Source: Polyangiaceae bacterium
GTDB lineage: Bacteria > Myxococcota_A > Polyangia > Polyangiales > Polyangiaceae
Length of the DNA: 50,048 nt
Direction of reading: 5' to 3'
Assembly: GCA_025937785.1 (NCBI GenBank)
Contig: JAICQQ010000037.1
Location: 1 to 50,048 of the forward strand
The position numbers were made by a program, and so were the translations under genes. Each line of letters opens with the position of its first letter. The first letter of the stretch is position 1. Below are positions 42,216-50,048 of this stretch, in pieces. Under the pieces are notes generated by a model. The model was not told where the DNA came from. It did not search any database and saw nothing but the letters and a program-made list of their open reading frames with translations.

Positions 42216-42761
42216 GTGGCGCGCCGAAGCAGTTGGAAACGACGTCTCGTCTACACCATCGGTCACTCGACCCGCAGCTTCGAGGAGCTGGTGGCGATGC
42301 TGCGTGCGTTCTCGGTCGATATGCTGGTCGATATTCGCACGGTGCCTCGTTCCAGACACAATCCACAGTTCAACGCTGACACCCTTCGCGCGCGACTTCG
42401 CGCTCGCCGCATCCGCTACGTACCGCTGCCGGAGCTCGGCGGACTGCGTCGAGCCCGGCCAGATTCGCCCAATACGGCGTGGCGTAACGCCAGCTTTCGC
42501 GGCTACGCGGACTACATCTCGACCGAGGAGTTCGAGCAGGGCGTGGCGAAGCTGCACGCACTGTCGAACGACGCCACGCTGGCGCTCATGTGCGCCGAAG
42601 CGGTGCCCTGGCGTTGTCATCGCTCGCTCGTGGCCGACGTGCTTTGCGCGCGGGGAGCTCAGGTCCAACACATCATGAGTCCCGGGCGTGCGTCGGTCCA
42701 CCGGGTCACGCCCTTTGCGCAGGTGCGCGGCCAGCAAGTGACCTATCCCTCCGCAGAGTGA
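42216..42761 (+). CDS. DUF488 family protein
   Basis: The GTG at 42216 (VARRSSWKRRLVYTIGHSTRSFEELVAMLR) with AAGGG upstream is preferred over an earlier ATG whose extra sequence is not conserved. The 181-residue product shows the DUF488 signatures YTIGHSTRS, LVDIRTVPRSRHNPQFN, YVPLPELGG, CAEAVPWRCHRSLVADVL. The conserved Cys in LMCAE and the CHR motif suggest a nucleic-acid-linked or redox role, but the family has no established activity. It is divergent from the ars cluster. Confidence 0.85.
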   Translation: MARRSSWKRRLVYTIGHSTRSFEELVAMLRAFSVDMLVDIRTVPRSRHNPQFNADTLRARLRARRIRYVPLPELGGLRRARPDSPNTAWRNASFRGYADYISTEEFEQGVAKLHALSNDATLALMCAEAVPWRCHRSLVADVLCARGAQVQHIMSPGRASVHRVTPFAQVRGQQVTYPSAE

Positions 42762-42781
42762 TGTGACATGAGCCTGGCCGG

Positions 42782-43210
42782 TCACTTCGGACTGCCGTCG
42801 GGCAGCGTGGCTTGGCTTCCCAGCGTGACGACGGTGTCTTTGTCGGCGACGTGGGGGAGGTTTCGAGACACCGGACACGCCAGGCATCGCTCGCGCAAGT
42901 ACGCGAGGTCGTCCTCACTGGCGACGCCATCGAGCCCGAGGGCGAACGATGTGAGGAACCGCGTGAGCGTGAAATCGCTGGTCTCGCAGTGACAGAGACC
43001 GTGGACGCGGTTCACCCGAAGGCTGCGCTCCGTCGCATTCAACCGAAGGTACGCCAGTTGACACAGAAAGGCGCTGTGCAGGAAGTTCAAGAAGGGTGAG
43101 CTGTGCACGGTAGGAGTGAAGGGCTGCCAATCCTCTTCGAGGCGCCTCAACGCGAAGTCGAGCTCCATCATCTCGTTGTCGCTGCCCACGTGTCGGCTCA
43201 GCAACCGCAT
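42782..43210 (-). CDS. OsmC-like small protein
   Basis: 142 residues from the ATG at 43210 (MRLLSRHVGSDNEMMELDFALRRLEEDW); an ATG at 43282 would add 24 less conserved residues. HSSPFLNFLHSAFLCQLAYLRLNA and RCLACPVSRNLP resemble proteins annotated as OsmC-like, in which two cysteines reduce organic peroxides. Cys residues here are at FLCQL, GLCHCE and RCLACP. The match is by memory and moderate. It converges with the DUF488 gene. Confidence 0.5.
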   Translation of the reverse strand: MRLLSRHVGSDNEMMELDFALRRLEEDWQPFTPTVHSSPFLNFLHSAFLCQLAYLRLNATERSLRVNRVHGLCHCETSDFTLTRFLTSFALGLDGVASEDDLAYLRERCLACPVSRNLPHVADKDTVVTLGSQATLPDGSPK

Positions 43211-43401
43211 CTGGTAGCACCGGGCGACAGGCGCAACCCCCGCCGCGTCGTCTCGACCTTGGTGTGAGTCTTCCGCTGGCACCAGGAGATTCCGATCTTT
43301 CTAGTTCTGTGCGGATTGACCGCGGCTAGAGCCTGTTGACACTTTGTGAGCTTAGAGGCAGGGCGAGGTTTCCAGGGAACGCGCCCGCGCCGTGCTCCAG
43401 C

Positions 43402-44226
43402 TTACGGACAGGCGTTCGATGCAGTCCACACCATATTGGGTGAGCACTCGGCGCAGAGCAAGGTGAAGGGGCCACCGAAGGTGCCCGCCGCAAAACCACC
43501 GACAGCCGACACCACGGTTTGCGTTGCTGTGGCACCGTTCGAACCGCTCGAGGAGTAGTCGCAATACGCGGGGACGTCGCTGGGGCAGCAACTGCTGCCC
43601 TCATAGAGCGGGAAGGGGGGGCACTGGGGAACGGGCGCCGGGCCCGTGGTGACCGTGCCCACGCCGTCGGCGCCGCCCTCCCCGCCGTCGCCGTCTGGCG
43701 CAGCCTCATCCGTCTGCCAGCTGCCGTCCCTGCAGTACGCTTCGTGCGCACCACACGCGTCGTAGACGATGCAGGGTCCGAGGCTGCCTTGCCACCCTTC
43801 GTACCCGCAGGCGTCCAGGAGCCGCACGTAGGGTGGGCACTCATTGGGCGCCGTGCATGGCTCCGAACCGGCGAGCTGCCAAGCGCCCGCGTAACATTGA
43901 AGCACGTGAGCGTCGCGATAGTCGGGGGCGACGCAGTTCGAATACCCGCAAGCTTGATTCTCTGTTGAGCAACTGGAGTAGACGGGGGGCTCTACCGAGG
44001 GGCAGTCGGTGATTCCTGAGCTGCTTCCGGTGGTGGTGTCGAAGCTTCCGGTGGTGGTGTGGCTCCCTGAGCTCGTGATGTCGCCGGTGATGTTGCTTCC
44101 GGCGGCGGTGCCGCTCCCGGGGCTCGTTGTTCCGCCGCACGCGACCAGCAGTCCCAGGCACAGGCTACAGGCGCCCAGGGTTTGAGCCCACGTCAGGCGA
44201 CGCTCATGGGCTCGAAGTTGTGCCAC
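43402..44226 (-). CDS. Cys-rich myxobacterial-type lipoprotein
   Basis: From the GTG at 44226 (VAQLRAHERRLTWAQTLGACSLCLGLLVAC) the product has 274 residues with a good lipobox (LLVAC); ATGs at 44310 and 44361 only add polar sequence. A Ser/Thr/Gly linker follows. The mature part has many Cys in regular spacing (SSCSTENQACGYSNCV, CPPYVRLLDACGYEGW, CCPSDVPAYCDYSSSG), suggesting disulfide-bonded small domains. No known function. It precedes the phytochrome gene's end, with 131 bases between. Confidence 0.65.
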   Translation of the reverse strand: MAQLRAHERRLTWAQTLGACSLCLGLLVACGGTTSPGSGTAAGSNITGDITSSGSHTTTGSFDTTTGSSSGITDCPSVEPPVYSSCSTENQACGYSNCVAPDYRDAHVLQCYAGAWQLAGSEPCTAPNECPPYVRLLDACGYEGWQGSLGPCIVYDACGAHEAYCRDGSWQTDEAAPDGDGGEGGADGVGTVTTGPAPVPQCPPFPLYEGSSCCPSDVPAYCDYSSSGSNGATATQTVVSAVGGFAAGTFGGPFTLLCAECSPNMVWTASNACP

Positions 44227-44357
44227 GTGGTGCCATTCCTGGCGCCCGCGCGACGTGGTGCGGTCACACTTTGGCTCAGTAGCGCCTGAATCCCCGTCGG
44301 TCTTGGTCATCGTCAGTGCCGATAGCAGGGAGCGTGCCGCGGGACGGCGTCGGACGC

Positions 44358-46589
44358 TCAAGCGGGCAATTTTACCGTGAACTTGCTGCCCCGACCGGGG
44401 CCAGGGCTCTCGACGCTGATGCTGCCACCGTGAGCCTCGACGATGTGGCGGCTGATCGATAAACCCAATCCGAGCCCTTTGCGCTCCGCGGGGGACTTGG
44501 CCTCTGCCTGGCGGAATGCCTCGAACACATAGGGCAGGAACGCCGGCGCGATGCCCTCGCCGCTGTCAGCGACCGTGAGCTCGAGGTGCGAATCGCGCCG
44601 CGCGAGCACAAGCTCGATGGTGCCTTGCTTCGGTGTGAACTTGATGGCGTTGTTGAGCAGGTTCCAGACGACTTGCTGAAGTCGGCGCTGGTCGCCGTGC
44701 ATCGTGGCCCCCACCGCGTTCACGGAGGAGACGAGCCGCACGCCCTTGGCTTCCGCGGTGGGCGTGATGCTCTCGACGGCTTGCTCGACGACTTGCGCGA
44801 GGCTCATCGGCTCGAGGCTCAAAGTGAACTTACCGTTGGCCATGCGCGACATGTCGATCAGGTCGTCGACGAGTTGGGCTTGGGCTTGAGCGTTGCGCTG
44901 GATGACGTTGAGACCGTGAGCCCGGCGGGGCTCGTCGGCCGAACCGCTGCGTATCAGCTCGACCCAGCCGAGAATGGCGTGCAGGGGCGTGCGCAGCTCG
45001 TGGCTGACCGAGGCGATGAAGCGATCTTTGGCGCGGTCGAACTCGACCAACTTCTCGTTGAAGGCTTGCACCTCCGCGGCTCGGCGCCGGACCCCGCCCA
45101 GCACGGCGCGTCTGACGTTGACGGCGCCCTGCACCTGCCACGGGTGCCAGGGTAAGCTGCGCCCGCGCACTGTTTCACGCCACAGCTCGAAGGAACCACG
45201 CGGCGAGAGCCGGGGCACGCCGTCCTCGAGCTTGACGTTCTTGTAGGGGTGTCCGGCCCAGTCGACCACGGTCTCCGTCGAGGCGCGAAACCAGAGCACG
45301 TAGTCGCCATGCGCCGGCGAGATCGCGACCGCGAGCAACCCCGTCGCGCTATCTTCGAGCCCGGCCTGCGTCTCGAGCAACTTCGGTAGCCGGTCGGTCA
45401 CGAACACCCCATCGTCGACGCGCGACTCGAGCCAACTCGCGATCTCTCGAATCGTCGCGTCGCTCGGTGTTTGCCCGAACCTGCGCACGTTGCCCTCGTA
45501 CAGCACCGCCGCGCCCTGGGCGTCGGTGAGCGCGAGCAAATTCTCGTTGACGAGGCCGCCGAGGAAGTCTTCGGCCGCGACCATTTCGTCGTACAAACGC
45601 CGCTCGATCCGCGTCGTTTCGGCCTCCGCTTTGGCGCGGGCAGTGTGTTGGTGCGAACCGATCTGCCACGACAGCGTTCTGGCCAAAAACTCGCAGCTGT
45701 CTCGGATCGCGTATGACACGCGCCGCGGCCCAGCGTAATGATGACAAGCGATGAGCCCCCACAGCTTGCCCTCGTGAACCAGCGAAACGGACATCGAGGC
45801 TGCCACGCCCATGTTCTGGAGATACTGACAATGGATGGGGGAGACGCTGCGCAGCACCGAAAAGCTGAGATCGAGCGGAGCCTGAGTGCGGGGGTTCTCG
45901 GCAGGACATAGCCGAGCCGGCCGGTAGCGCGAGTCCACGACGAAACGTAACCAGTTGACGGTGTACAGGCGTCGCGCTTGCGCCGGGATATCGGAAGCCG
46001 GGTATTGCTGGCCCAAGAACGTCGAAAGTTGCTCGCTCTTTGCTTCGGCCACCACCCTGCCGTTCCATTCGTCGTCGAAGCGATAAGCCATGACCCGATC
46101 GAAGCCGGTCAGCGCACGCACCTCGCGTACGGCGATGCGGCAGAGTTCGTCGGGCGTCTCGGCGTTGTGCAGCCGTGCCACGGAGCGTCTGAGCTGCGGA
46201 TGGAAAGCGTTGCGCTCGCCGACCGCGTCTTCGAGCTCGACGATCAGGACGTCAGCGGAACGGTGGACCACTGCTTCGAAGGTTCGGCCGGACCGGGCTC
46301 GCACGTGGATCGGACAGCCCTCGTTCGGATACTCGAGCCGCACCACCGTCTCGAGTTCCTCGCGATCGTCCGCTTCGAACAGGTCGAACAGGCAAAGTCC
46401 AAGCGCCGCTTCGACCGCGACGCCTAGTGAGGCCGCGAGGTTGTCGCTGACCTGCTCGATCGTGAGATCCGCCGGCCGGCAGGCGAGCAGTACGCCGTGC
46501 GGCTGAATCGACCCGGGGATGTGAATCGGCTCACGGTCGCAGTTCTCCAGGTCGATGGCGAGCGGCGGGGAGTGTGCGCGTTCGTTCAT
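44358..46589 (-). CDS. bphP: Bacteriophytochrome histidine kinase
   Basis: 743 residues: PAS (about 10-120) with the biliverdin-binding Cys17 in DLENCDREPIHIPG, GAF (about 135-310) with PASDIP at 198-203 and the conserved His in SPIHCQYLQNMGV, PHY (about 320-500) with the tongue PRGSFELWRETVR, HisKA with H530 in SVSHELRTPLHAI, and HATPase (LLNNAIKFTPK, DSGEGIAPAFLPYVF, GLGLGLSISRHIVEAHGG). It is a red/far-red light sensor kinase. No receiver is fused or adjacent. Its start overlaps the heme oxygenase gene by four bases, supplying biliverdin in step. Confidence 0.94.
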   Translation of the reverse strand: MNERAHSPPLAIDLENCDREPIHIPGSIQPHGVLLACRPADLTIEQVSDNLAASLGVAVEAALGLCLFDLFEADDREELETVVRLEYPNEGCPIHVRARSGRTFEAVVHRSADVLIVELEDAVGERNAFHPQLRRSVARLHNAETPDELCRIAVREVRALTGFDRVMAYRFDDEWNGRVVAEAKSEQLSTFLGQQYPASDIPAQARRLYTVNWLRFVVDSRYRPARLCPAENPRTQAPLDLSFSVLRSVSPIHCQYLQNMGVAASMSVSLVHEGKLWGLIACHHYAGPRRVSYAIRDSCEFLARTLSWQIGSHQHTARAKAEAETTRIERRLYDEMVAAEDFLGGLVNENLLALTDAQGAAVLYEGNVRRFGQTPSDATIREIASWLESRVDDGVFVTDRLPKLLETQAGLEDSATGLLAVAISPAHGDYVLWFRASTETVVDWAGHPYKNVKLEDGVPRLSPRGSFELWRETVRGRSLPWHPWQVQGAVNVRRAVLGGVRRRAAEVQAFNEKLVEFDRAKDRFIASVSHELRTPLHAILGWVELIRSGSADEPRRAHGLNVIQRNAQAQAQLVDDLIDMSRMANGKFTLSLEPMSLAQVVEQAVESITPTAEAKGVRLVSSVNAVGATMHGDQRRLQQVVWNLLNNAIKFTPKQGTIELVLARRDSHLELTVADSGEGIAPAFLPYVFEAFRQAEAKSPAERKGLGLGLSISRHIVEAHGGSISVESPGPGRGSKFTVKLPA

Positions 46590-47176
46590 CGCAAGAGCCC
46601 CCGGGCGGTCAGCGTTCTTTCGACCGCCGTGAAAGCGAAATGGGCACCATCGACGAGCTGGGTCTCCGGTTCGTCGAGACAGGCCGCCTCGAGTTGCGTC
46701 AGGAACGCGAGCCAGCGGGCACGCAGCTCGCCGCCGTAGCAGTTGAAATACGAGGTGGGTACCGGCCCTAAGCGTCGCACGATCTCTCGACGCAAGACTT
46801 CACCGCCGAGCGTCGAGCCTTCGAGCACGTAGCCGATGCCCAGCGCCGTCGTTACGTCCCGAACGGCGCCGGAAGGGTCACGCTCGCCCGCACGCTCTGC
46901 CGCTTGGCCCAACTCTGCCGCTTGGCCCAACTCTGCCAGGTCTCGGTGCAGCTGCGGCGCTTTCTGGCGTTCGCGTAAGTCGGGCCAAGCGCGTTCGATA
47001 CCCTCGACCTGGAGCAGCGCCCGTTCCAGAGGCTCGACCACGCACAAGAGTGCGCCGAGGTATTCGGCATAGCGGCGCCGATCGAGCTCCGGTCCCAGCA
47101 GATTCAGCCGCGCTTCTACACTCTGGTGCGCTGCCGCCGTGGCGGCGCGGAGCAGTCCCAGGCGCGGTCCGACCAT
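46586..47176 (-). CDS. bphO: Biliverdin-producing heme oxygenase (BphO)
   Basis: 196 residues. The N-terminal heme-binding helix GLLRAATAAAHQSVEARLNLL carries the proximal His17. The later helix LGIGYVLEGSTLGGEVLRREI has the distal Gly-rich segment typical of bacterial heme oxygenases. The protein opens heme to biliverdin, the phytochrome chromophore. It has an internal six-residue duplication (AELGQA twice, an 18-bp tandem repeat at 46901-46936). Its stop overlaps the bphP start in ATGA. Confidence 0.9.
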   Translation of the reverse strand: MVGPRLGLLRAATAAAHQSVEARLNLLGPELDRRRYAEYLGALLCVVEPLERALLQVEGIERAWPDLRERQKAPQLHRDLAELGQAAELGQAAERAGERDPSGAVRDVTTALGIGYVLEGSTLGGEVLRREIVRRLGPVPTSYFNCYGGELRARWLAFLTQLEAACLDEPETQLVDGAHFAFTAVERTLTARGLLR

Positions 47177-47284
47177 GCTCGAGGCATTACCATAGCGAGG
47201 CCCTCGCGTCCTTCGCGCCTGGTAGGGGCGCCAGCAAGCGGCATTTTGCCCCGTTTACCTGAATCGGGGTGTCGAACGTTGCCG

Positions 47285-47686
47285 TCAGCGTGGGTGCGGC
47301 AGGGCGCGCGCCTGACGCAACTGCAGCAGGTTGCCGTCTGGATCCTCGAACCTCGCGACGTAGCCCCAAGGACGCTCGACGACTTCGGGTGGGTCGAACC
47401 GTACACCGCGTCCCTTCAATGTCTCGAAGGCCCGACGGCAATCCTCCACGGCGATGGTGCAGAGCGCCGCGGGGAGGCCGCCGGGTGTCGGCTGAGCGCG
47501 CCCGGGCGTACCCGGCCACAGCACGAGCTCGACATCCTGACCCGGGACTGCCACCGTGAGGAAGCGCGGACCCTCGGGGGTGGGGTTGTCGAAGCGCTTC
47601 TCGAGGCCGAGCGTATTGGTGTAGAACTCGAGCGCCCGGGTCTGGTCGCTGACGAATAGCGCTACATAGACGATTCTATTCAGCAT
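47285..47686 (-). CDS. VOC-family protein (glyoxalase/bleomycin-resistance fold)
   Basis: 133 residues from the ATG at 47686. It starts LNRIVYVALFVSDQTRALEFYTNTLGLEKRFD and ends FDPPEVVERPWGYVARFEDPDGNLLQL, the two beta-alpha-beta-beta-beta modules of the VOC fold. The last Glu/Asp stretch is typical, but a metal-binding His in the first module is not evident (YVALFV), so it may not be a classic enzyme. The substrate is unknown. It is a single gene. Confidence 0.85.
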   Translation of the reverse strand: MLNRIVYVALFVSDQTRALEFYTNTLGLEKRFDNPTPEGPRFLTVAVPGQDVELVLWPGTPGRAQPTPGGLPAALCTIAVEDCRRAFETLKGRGVRFDPPEVVERPWGYVARFEDPDGNLLQLRQARALPHPR

Positions 47687-47766
47687 CATGGTTCCTCCAG
47701 TGGGGGGTCTCCACGATGACGACGCAGGCTACGCGAGTGTGACGTCCCGAACGCGGGGAGCGCTTT

Positions 47767-48354
47767 TCAGGCGGCGCCGCTGGTGGCGTTCTCGTTCGAC
47801 GGGGGCACCGACGGCACCCGGTCGAGTTTTGGCGCGAGCCTCCTGCGCAGCGACTTCTTGAGCTCCCGCAGGCGTCGTTGGGCTTCGAGTTTGGTGAACG
47901 CGTAGGGGACGCGCGTGCCCATGATCCAGTCGAACCAGGGGCGCGTGACGCACCAGTTGGCGTCCTGGTTCGCACCCATGTGATGGTCGTAGTGGCCGGT
48001 CATGTGCACCCGTGCCCACTCCGGATCGAGGTGCGCCTTCTTGTGTCGGTAGATGTAGTTGAAGCAAGCGTACACGACCGTCGCGGTGAAATAGGGCGCC
48101 ACCGGGAACAGGGGGGTATGAAGCGCGCCCATGAACGCGATGCCGAAAGCCTCCTTACCGCGCGCGTTCCAGTCGAAGATCGACTTCTCGTAGTCCGCGT
48201 CGTACATGGCGTTCTTACGGGAGTTTTTGTGATGCTCCGCCCAGTGAAAGCGCCAGAAGCTGCGTGGGTTCTTGCCTGGCCCATGCAGAACGTACCTGTG
48301 CACCAGCCACTCCACGCCGTTCGCGTAGAGCAGCCCCATGGGGATGCCGATCAT
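47767..48354 (-). CDS. Fatty acid hydroxylase/sterol desaturase-like membrane protein
   Basis: 195 residues with His clusters matching the di-iron motifs of this superfamily: WLVHRYVLHGPG, FHWAEHHKNSRKNAM and VHMTGHYDHHMG. Hydrophobic stretches (GIAFMGALHTPLFPVAPYFTATVVYACF) indicate membrane helices. The C-terminus is basic and cytoplasmic (RRLRELKKSLRRRLAPK). It probably oxidises a lipid; the substrate is unknown. The family usually runs 200-250 residues, so a few N-terminal helices may be absent. Confidence 0.82.
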   Translation of the reverse strand: MIGIPMGLLYANGVEWLVHRYVLHGPGKNPRSFWRFHWAEHHKNSRKNAMYDADYEKSIFDWNARGKEAFGIAFMGALHTPLFPVAPYFTATVVYACFNYIYRHKKAHLDPEWARVHMTGHYDHHMGANQDANWCVTRPWFDWIMGTRVPYAFTKLEAQRRLRELKKSLRRRLAPKLDRVPSVPPSNENATSGAA

Positions 48355-48613
48355 CGCATCACCTCCGGACTTGCCGTGCGTGTCGCCGCGATCGACAGCA
48401 TCCCAACGAGGGCCACCCGGATCTCTCCGGTGCCGCAGAGGGCGGCGCGGAGCACTAACGATCTGCTAAGAGCGCTAGGACTCCTGACTTAATAGGTTAG
48501 CCGAGAACGGGCGCTTGTCGAGCGCTAGTGCGCACTAAACTACGCGGGGCAGGCGCTGCACGGTGACGTTGACGTCAGCGTGCCGCTGGATCCAGCCGTT
48601 TCAGCGCGTAGTC

Positions 48614-49909
48614 TTACTCCGGGACTTCGATGATGATTTCGCAGGGGAAGCCGAACTCGATGCCGGTGGTCTCCGGATTTCTCAGCAGCTCGCACGCGGA
48701 ACCGACGAGCTCGATCTGATCGGCGGCGCCTTCGATGCGGTTCACCTTCCAGCCGTTCAGACCGGCGGCATCGTAGGCTTGCGCCTCGCCCGGGTCTGAG
48801 TTGGTGCTGGTCTTGATGAACACGGTGCCTTCCGCCTCCTTGCCCGCTTGGATCGAAATCACCTCTTCCCCGGCGGCGTTGGTCAGGTCGAAGACGCAGC
48901 TCTTCACCCCGGCGAGCAGACCGGTGATCTCGGAGACGAGTTGGTCCTGCTGGGCGGGGTCGACGTTGTACGGCTTTTCCGGACCCATAGCGGCGCCGTA
49001 GGTACCCTGGGGCCACACGGTGGCATCGAGCTCGGGCAGCAGCGCGGCCGTTGCGGGGACGATGTCATCGCAGAACTCGGTCTCACGCGGTGCGGCGACG
49101 GGCTGCCCGGCCCCGGCGTTGGCGAACGCCGTGAGCCACTGTTGATCGATACCTGGATCGGGCAAAGCCACGACAAAGGTGTGGATGGGGACCTGCGGAT
49201 CGGCCTTCAGATCTTGGAGGATTCTTACCGTGACGTCGGCGCGGCACTCGACCGCGCCGCTGTCGCAGTAGTCGGGGTTGCCGTCAGTCACGAGCAGAAT
49301 GTACTTGGGTCCGGGGGAGCTCAGGTTGTCCGCTTTCAAGAGCTCCTGCGCTTTCTTCAGGGCGGCTGGCGTCGGCGTCTCGGTGGCCACGCCGGGGTGC
49401 ATGATCGGCGTGTAGAACGCCTCGATCGCCGCCAGGTTGTTCTTGTCGATGACCCCCACCTCCTCGAGATCGAGCGGACAGGTGTTGCCCTGGCCGGTGA
49501 AGGTGCCGAAGCCCAAGCGCACGTCCTGGTGCACGCGCGACACGACCTCGAGTACGCCGTCGCGCAGGGGGTTCCAGAACATGTTGTCCCACATCGAGGT
49601 CGAGCGATCGACGAGGATGAAGACGGTAGGGTCCTGCGGCGTGAAGCTGACCTCGAGCGCTTGGCAGGCATCGCCGCCCGTAGTCGTGGTGACGCCGCCG
49701 ATTGTCGCACTGGCGATGGCAGCCTGGTTGCCGATCGAAGGGCTGGTGGTGACCGCGGTCGTCGCTGGGCTCGTCGTGCTTGCGCCGGCGCCACCGCTGC
49801 CGGCCGGCGGCTCGCGGGTCGGAGCAGTTTTCGCGCTGCAGGCGGTGGCGGCCAGAGTCACCCCAGCCACGAGGAGGGTAGGGAAGGTAAGAACGTTAAG
49901 GGCTCGCAT
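48614..49909 (-). CDS. von Willebrand factor A-domain lipoprotein
   Basis: 431 residues from the ATG at 49909 (MRALNVLTFPTLLVAGVTLAATAC, lipobox ATAC); an ATG at 49951 is possible. A Thr/Ser/Gly linker follows. The VWA domain shows the MIDAS motif DRSTSM in TVFILVDRSTSMWDNMFWNP, YILLVTDGNPDYCDSG and IHTFVVALPD. The C-terminal half (VFDLTNAAGEEVISIQAGKEAEG) is conserved in myxobacterial relatives. It is predicted to be surface or periplasmic and to bind a protein or metal. Cysteines occur in several pairs. Confidence 0.88.
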   Translation of the reverse strand: MRALNVLTFPTLLVAGVTLAATACSAKTAPTREPPAGSGGAGASTTSPATTAVTTSPSIGNQAAIASATIGGVTTTTGGDACQALEVSFTPQDPTVFILVDRSTSMWDNMFWNPLRDGVLEVVSRVHQDVRLGFGTFTGQGNTCPLDLEEVGVIDKNNLAAIEAFYTPIMHPGVATETPTPAALKKAQELLKADNLSSPGPKYILLVTDGNPDYCDSGAVECRADVTVRILQDLKADPQVPIHTFVVALPDPGIDQQWLTAFANAGAGQPVAAPRETEFCDDIVPATAALLPELDATVWPQGTYGAAMGPEKPYNVDPAQQDQLVSEITGLLAGVKSCVFDLTNAAGEEVISIQAGKEAEGTVFIKTSTNSDPGEAQAYDAAGLNGWKVNRIEGAADQIELVGSACELLRNPETTGIEFGFPCEIIIEVPE

Positions 49910-49972
49910 GGTTTTCGTGCTCGTGAGCTGAGTGGCACCAGCGAGCCGCACCTATTGGGCCGCCAGCGTCAG

Positions 49973-50048
49973 CTACAGGCTCAGCGGCGCGTAGAGCCGC
50001 TCGAGCGTCAACCGAAGCTTATCGCTGTTGCAGAGCGCGAGCCAACTC
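49973..50048 (-). CDS. 3' end of a gene running off the window
   Basis: On the minus strand the last bases read SWLALCNSDKLRLTLERLYAPL followed by SL and a TAG at 49973. This is plausible coding sequence of a gene that begins beyond the right edge. Too little is present to name it. Confidence 0.35.
   Translation of the reverse strand, partial: SWLALCNSDKLRLTLERLYAPLSL

Noticed and set aside
41947..42678. Long plus-strand frame overlapping the DUF488 gene
   Set aside because: It is an Arg/Ser-rich shadow; the DUF488 motifs lie in the other frame.

Overview
The window looks like chromosomal DNA from a high-GC member of the Myxococcota, most likely a Polyangia/Sorangium-type soil bacterium. 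This is inferred from gene families, not from a marker gene. The clues are GC-rich codon use, lipoproteins with Gly/Ser/Thr linkers, an ECF sigma/FecR/outer-membrane/RCC1 cluster, a paired DUF1592 lipoprotein and DUF1552 Tat protein, and orphan two-component proteins. No rRNA, intact tRNA or CRISPR array was found.

Left part (1-11.6 kb). Remnants of a DUF4143 ATPase and a Uma2 nuclease are joined back to back. Then come a WYL regulator and a PhyH-type dioxygenase on the minus strand, and a methyltransferase on the plus strand. A tight plus-strand run follows: ECF sigma factor, FecR/TPR protein, exported beta-rich protein, RCC1-repeat lipoprotein. After it come the DUF1592 and DUF1552 genes, the latter frameshifted at a C tract, closed by a hairpin terminator.

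First accessory island (11.6-19.4 kb). It holds a protein with a HEPN-like Rx4H motif, a coupled two-gene unknown cassette, an EVE-HNH protein likely to be a modification-dependent nuclease, and a coupled pair coding for an unknown protein plus a membrane-anchored coiled coil. Gene-poor spacers contain degenerate copies of a dispersed repeat.

Central part (19.4-28 kb). A minus-strand cluster of alpha/beta hydrolases and an HD-domain protein is followed by a soluble PAS-PAS-GAF histidine kinase. Divergent from the kinase are a FixJ-like regulator, a lone receiver and a sigma-54-type AAA+ protein without receiver. A decayed duplicate of the DUF1552 3' end lies directly after the AAA+ stop codon.

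Second accessory island (28-36 kb). It contains a 9-bp tandem repeat, the best-preserved copy of the dispersed repeat with a terminator, a TOTE-type primase-helicase split by a frameshift, a frameshifted PIN toxin with its partner, an orphan IS66 Orf2-like gene, a 5'-truncated Cys-rich pseudogene with an in-frame 396-bp tandem duplication, and an intact VapBC-like pair.

Arsenic region (36-42 kb, minus strand). One run encodes a small Cys-rich protein, an ArsO-like flavoprotein and an MFS transporter. The next encodes ArsR, ArsI, an aquaglyceroporin, ArsC and ArsN2, followed by a SigZ-like sigma factor. Together they suggest arsenate reduction, channel-mediated arsenite exit and organoarsenical handling, with no ArsB or ACR3 visible.

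Right part (42-50 kb). A DUF488 protein, an OsmC-like protein, a Cys-rich lipoprotein, a bacteriophytochrome with its heme oxygenase, a VOC protein, a sterol-desaturase-like protein and a VWA lipoprotein complete the window.
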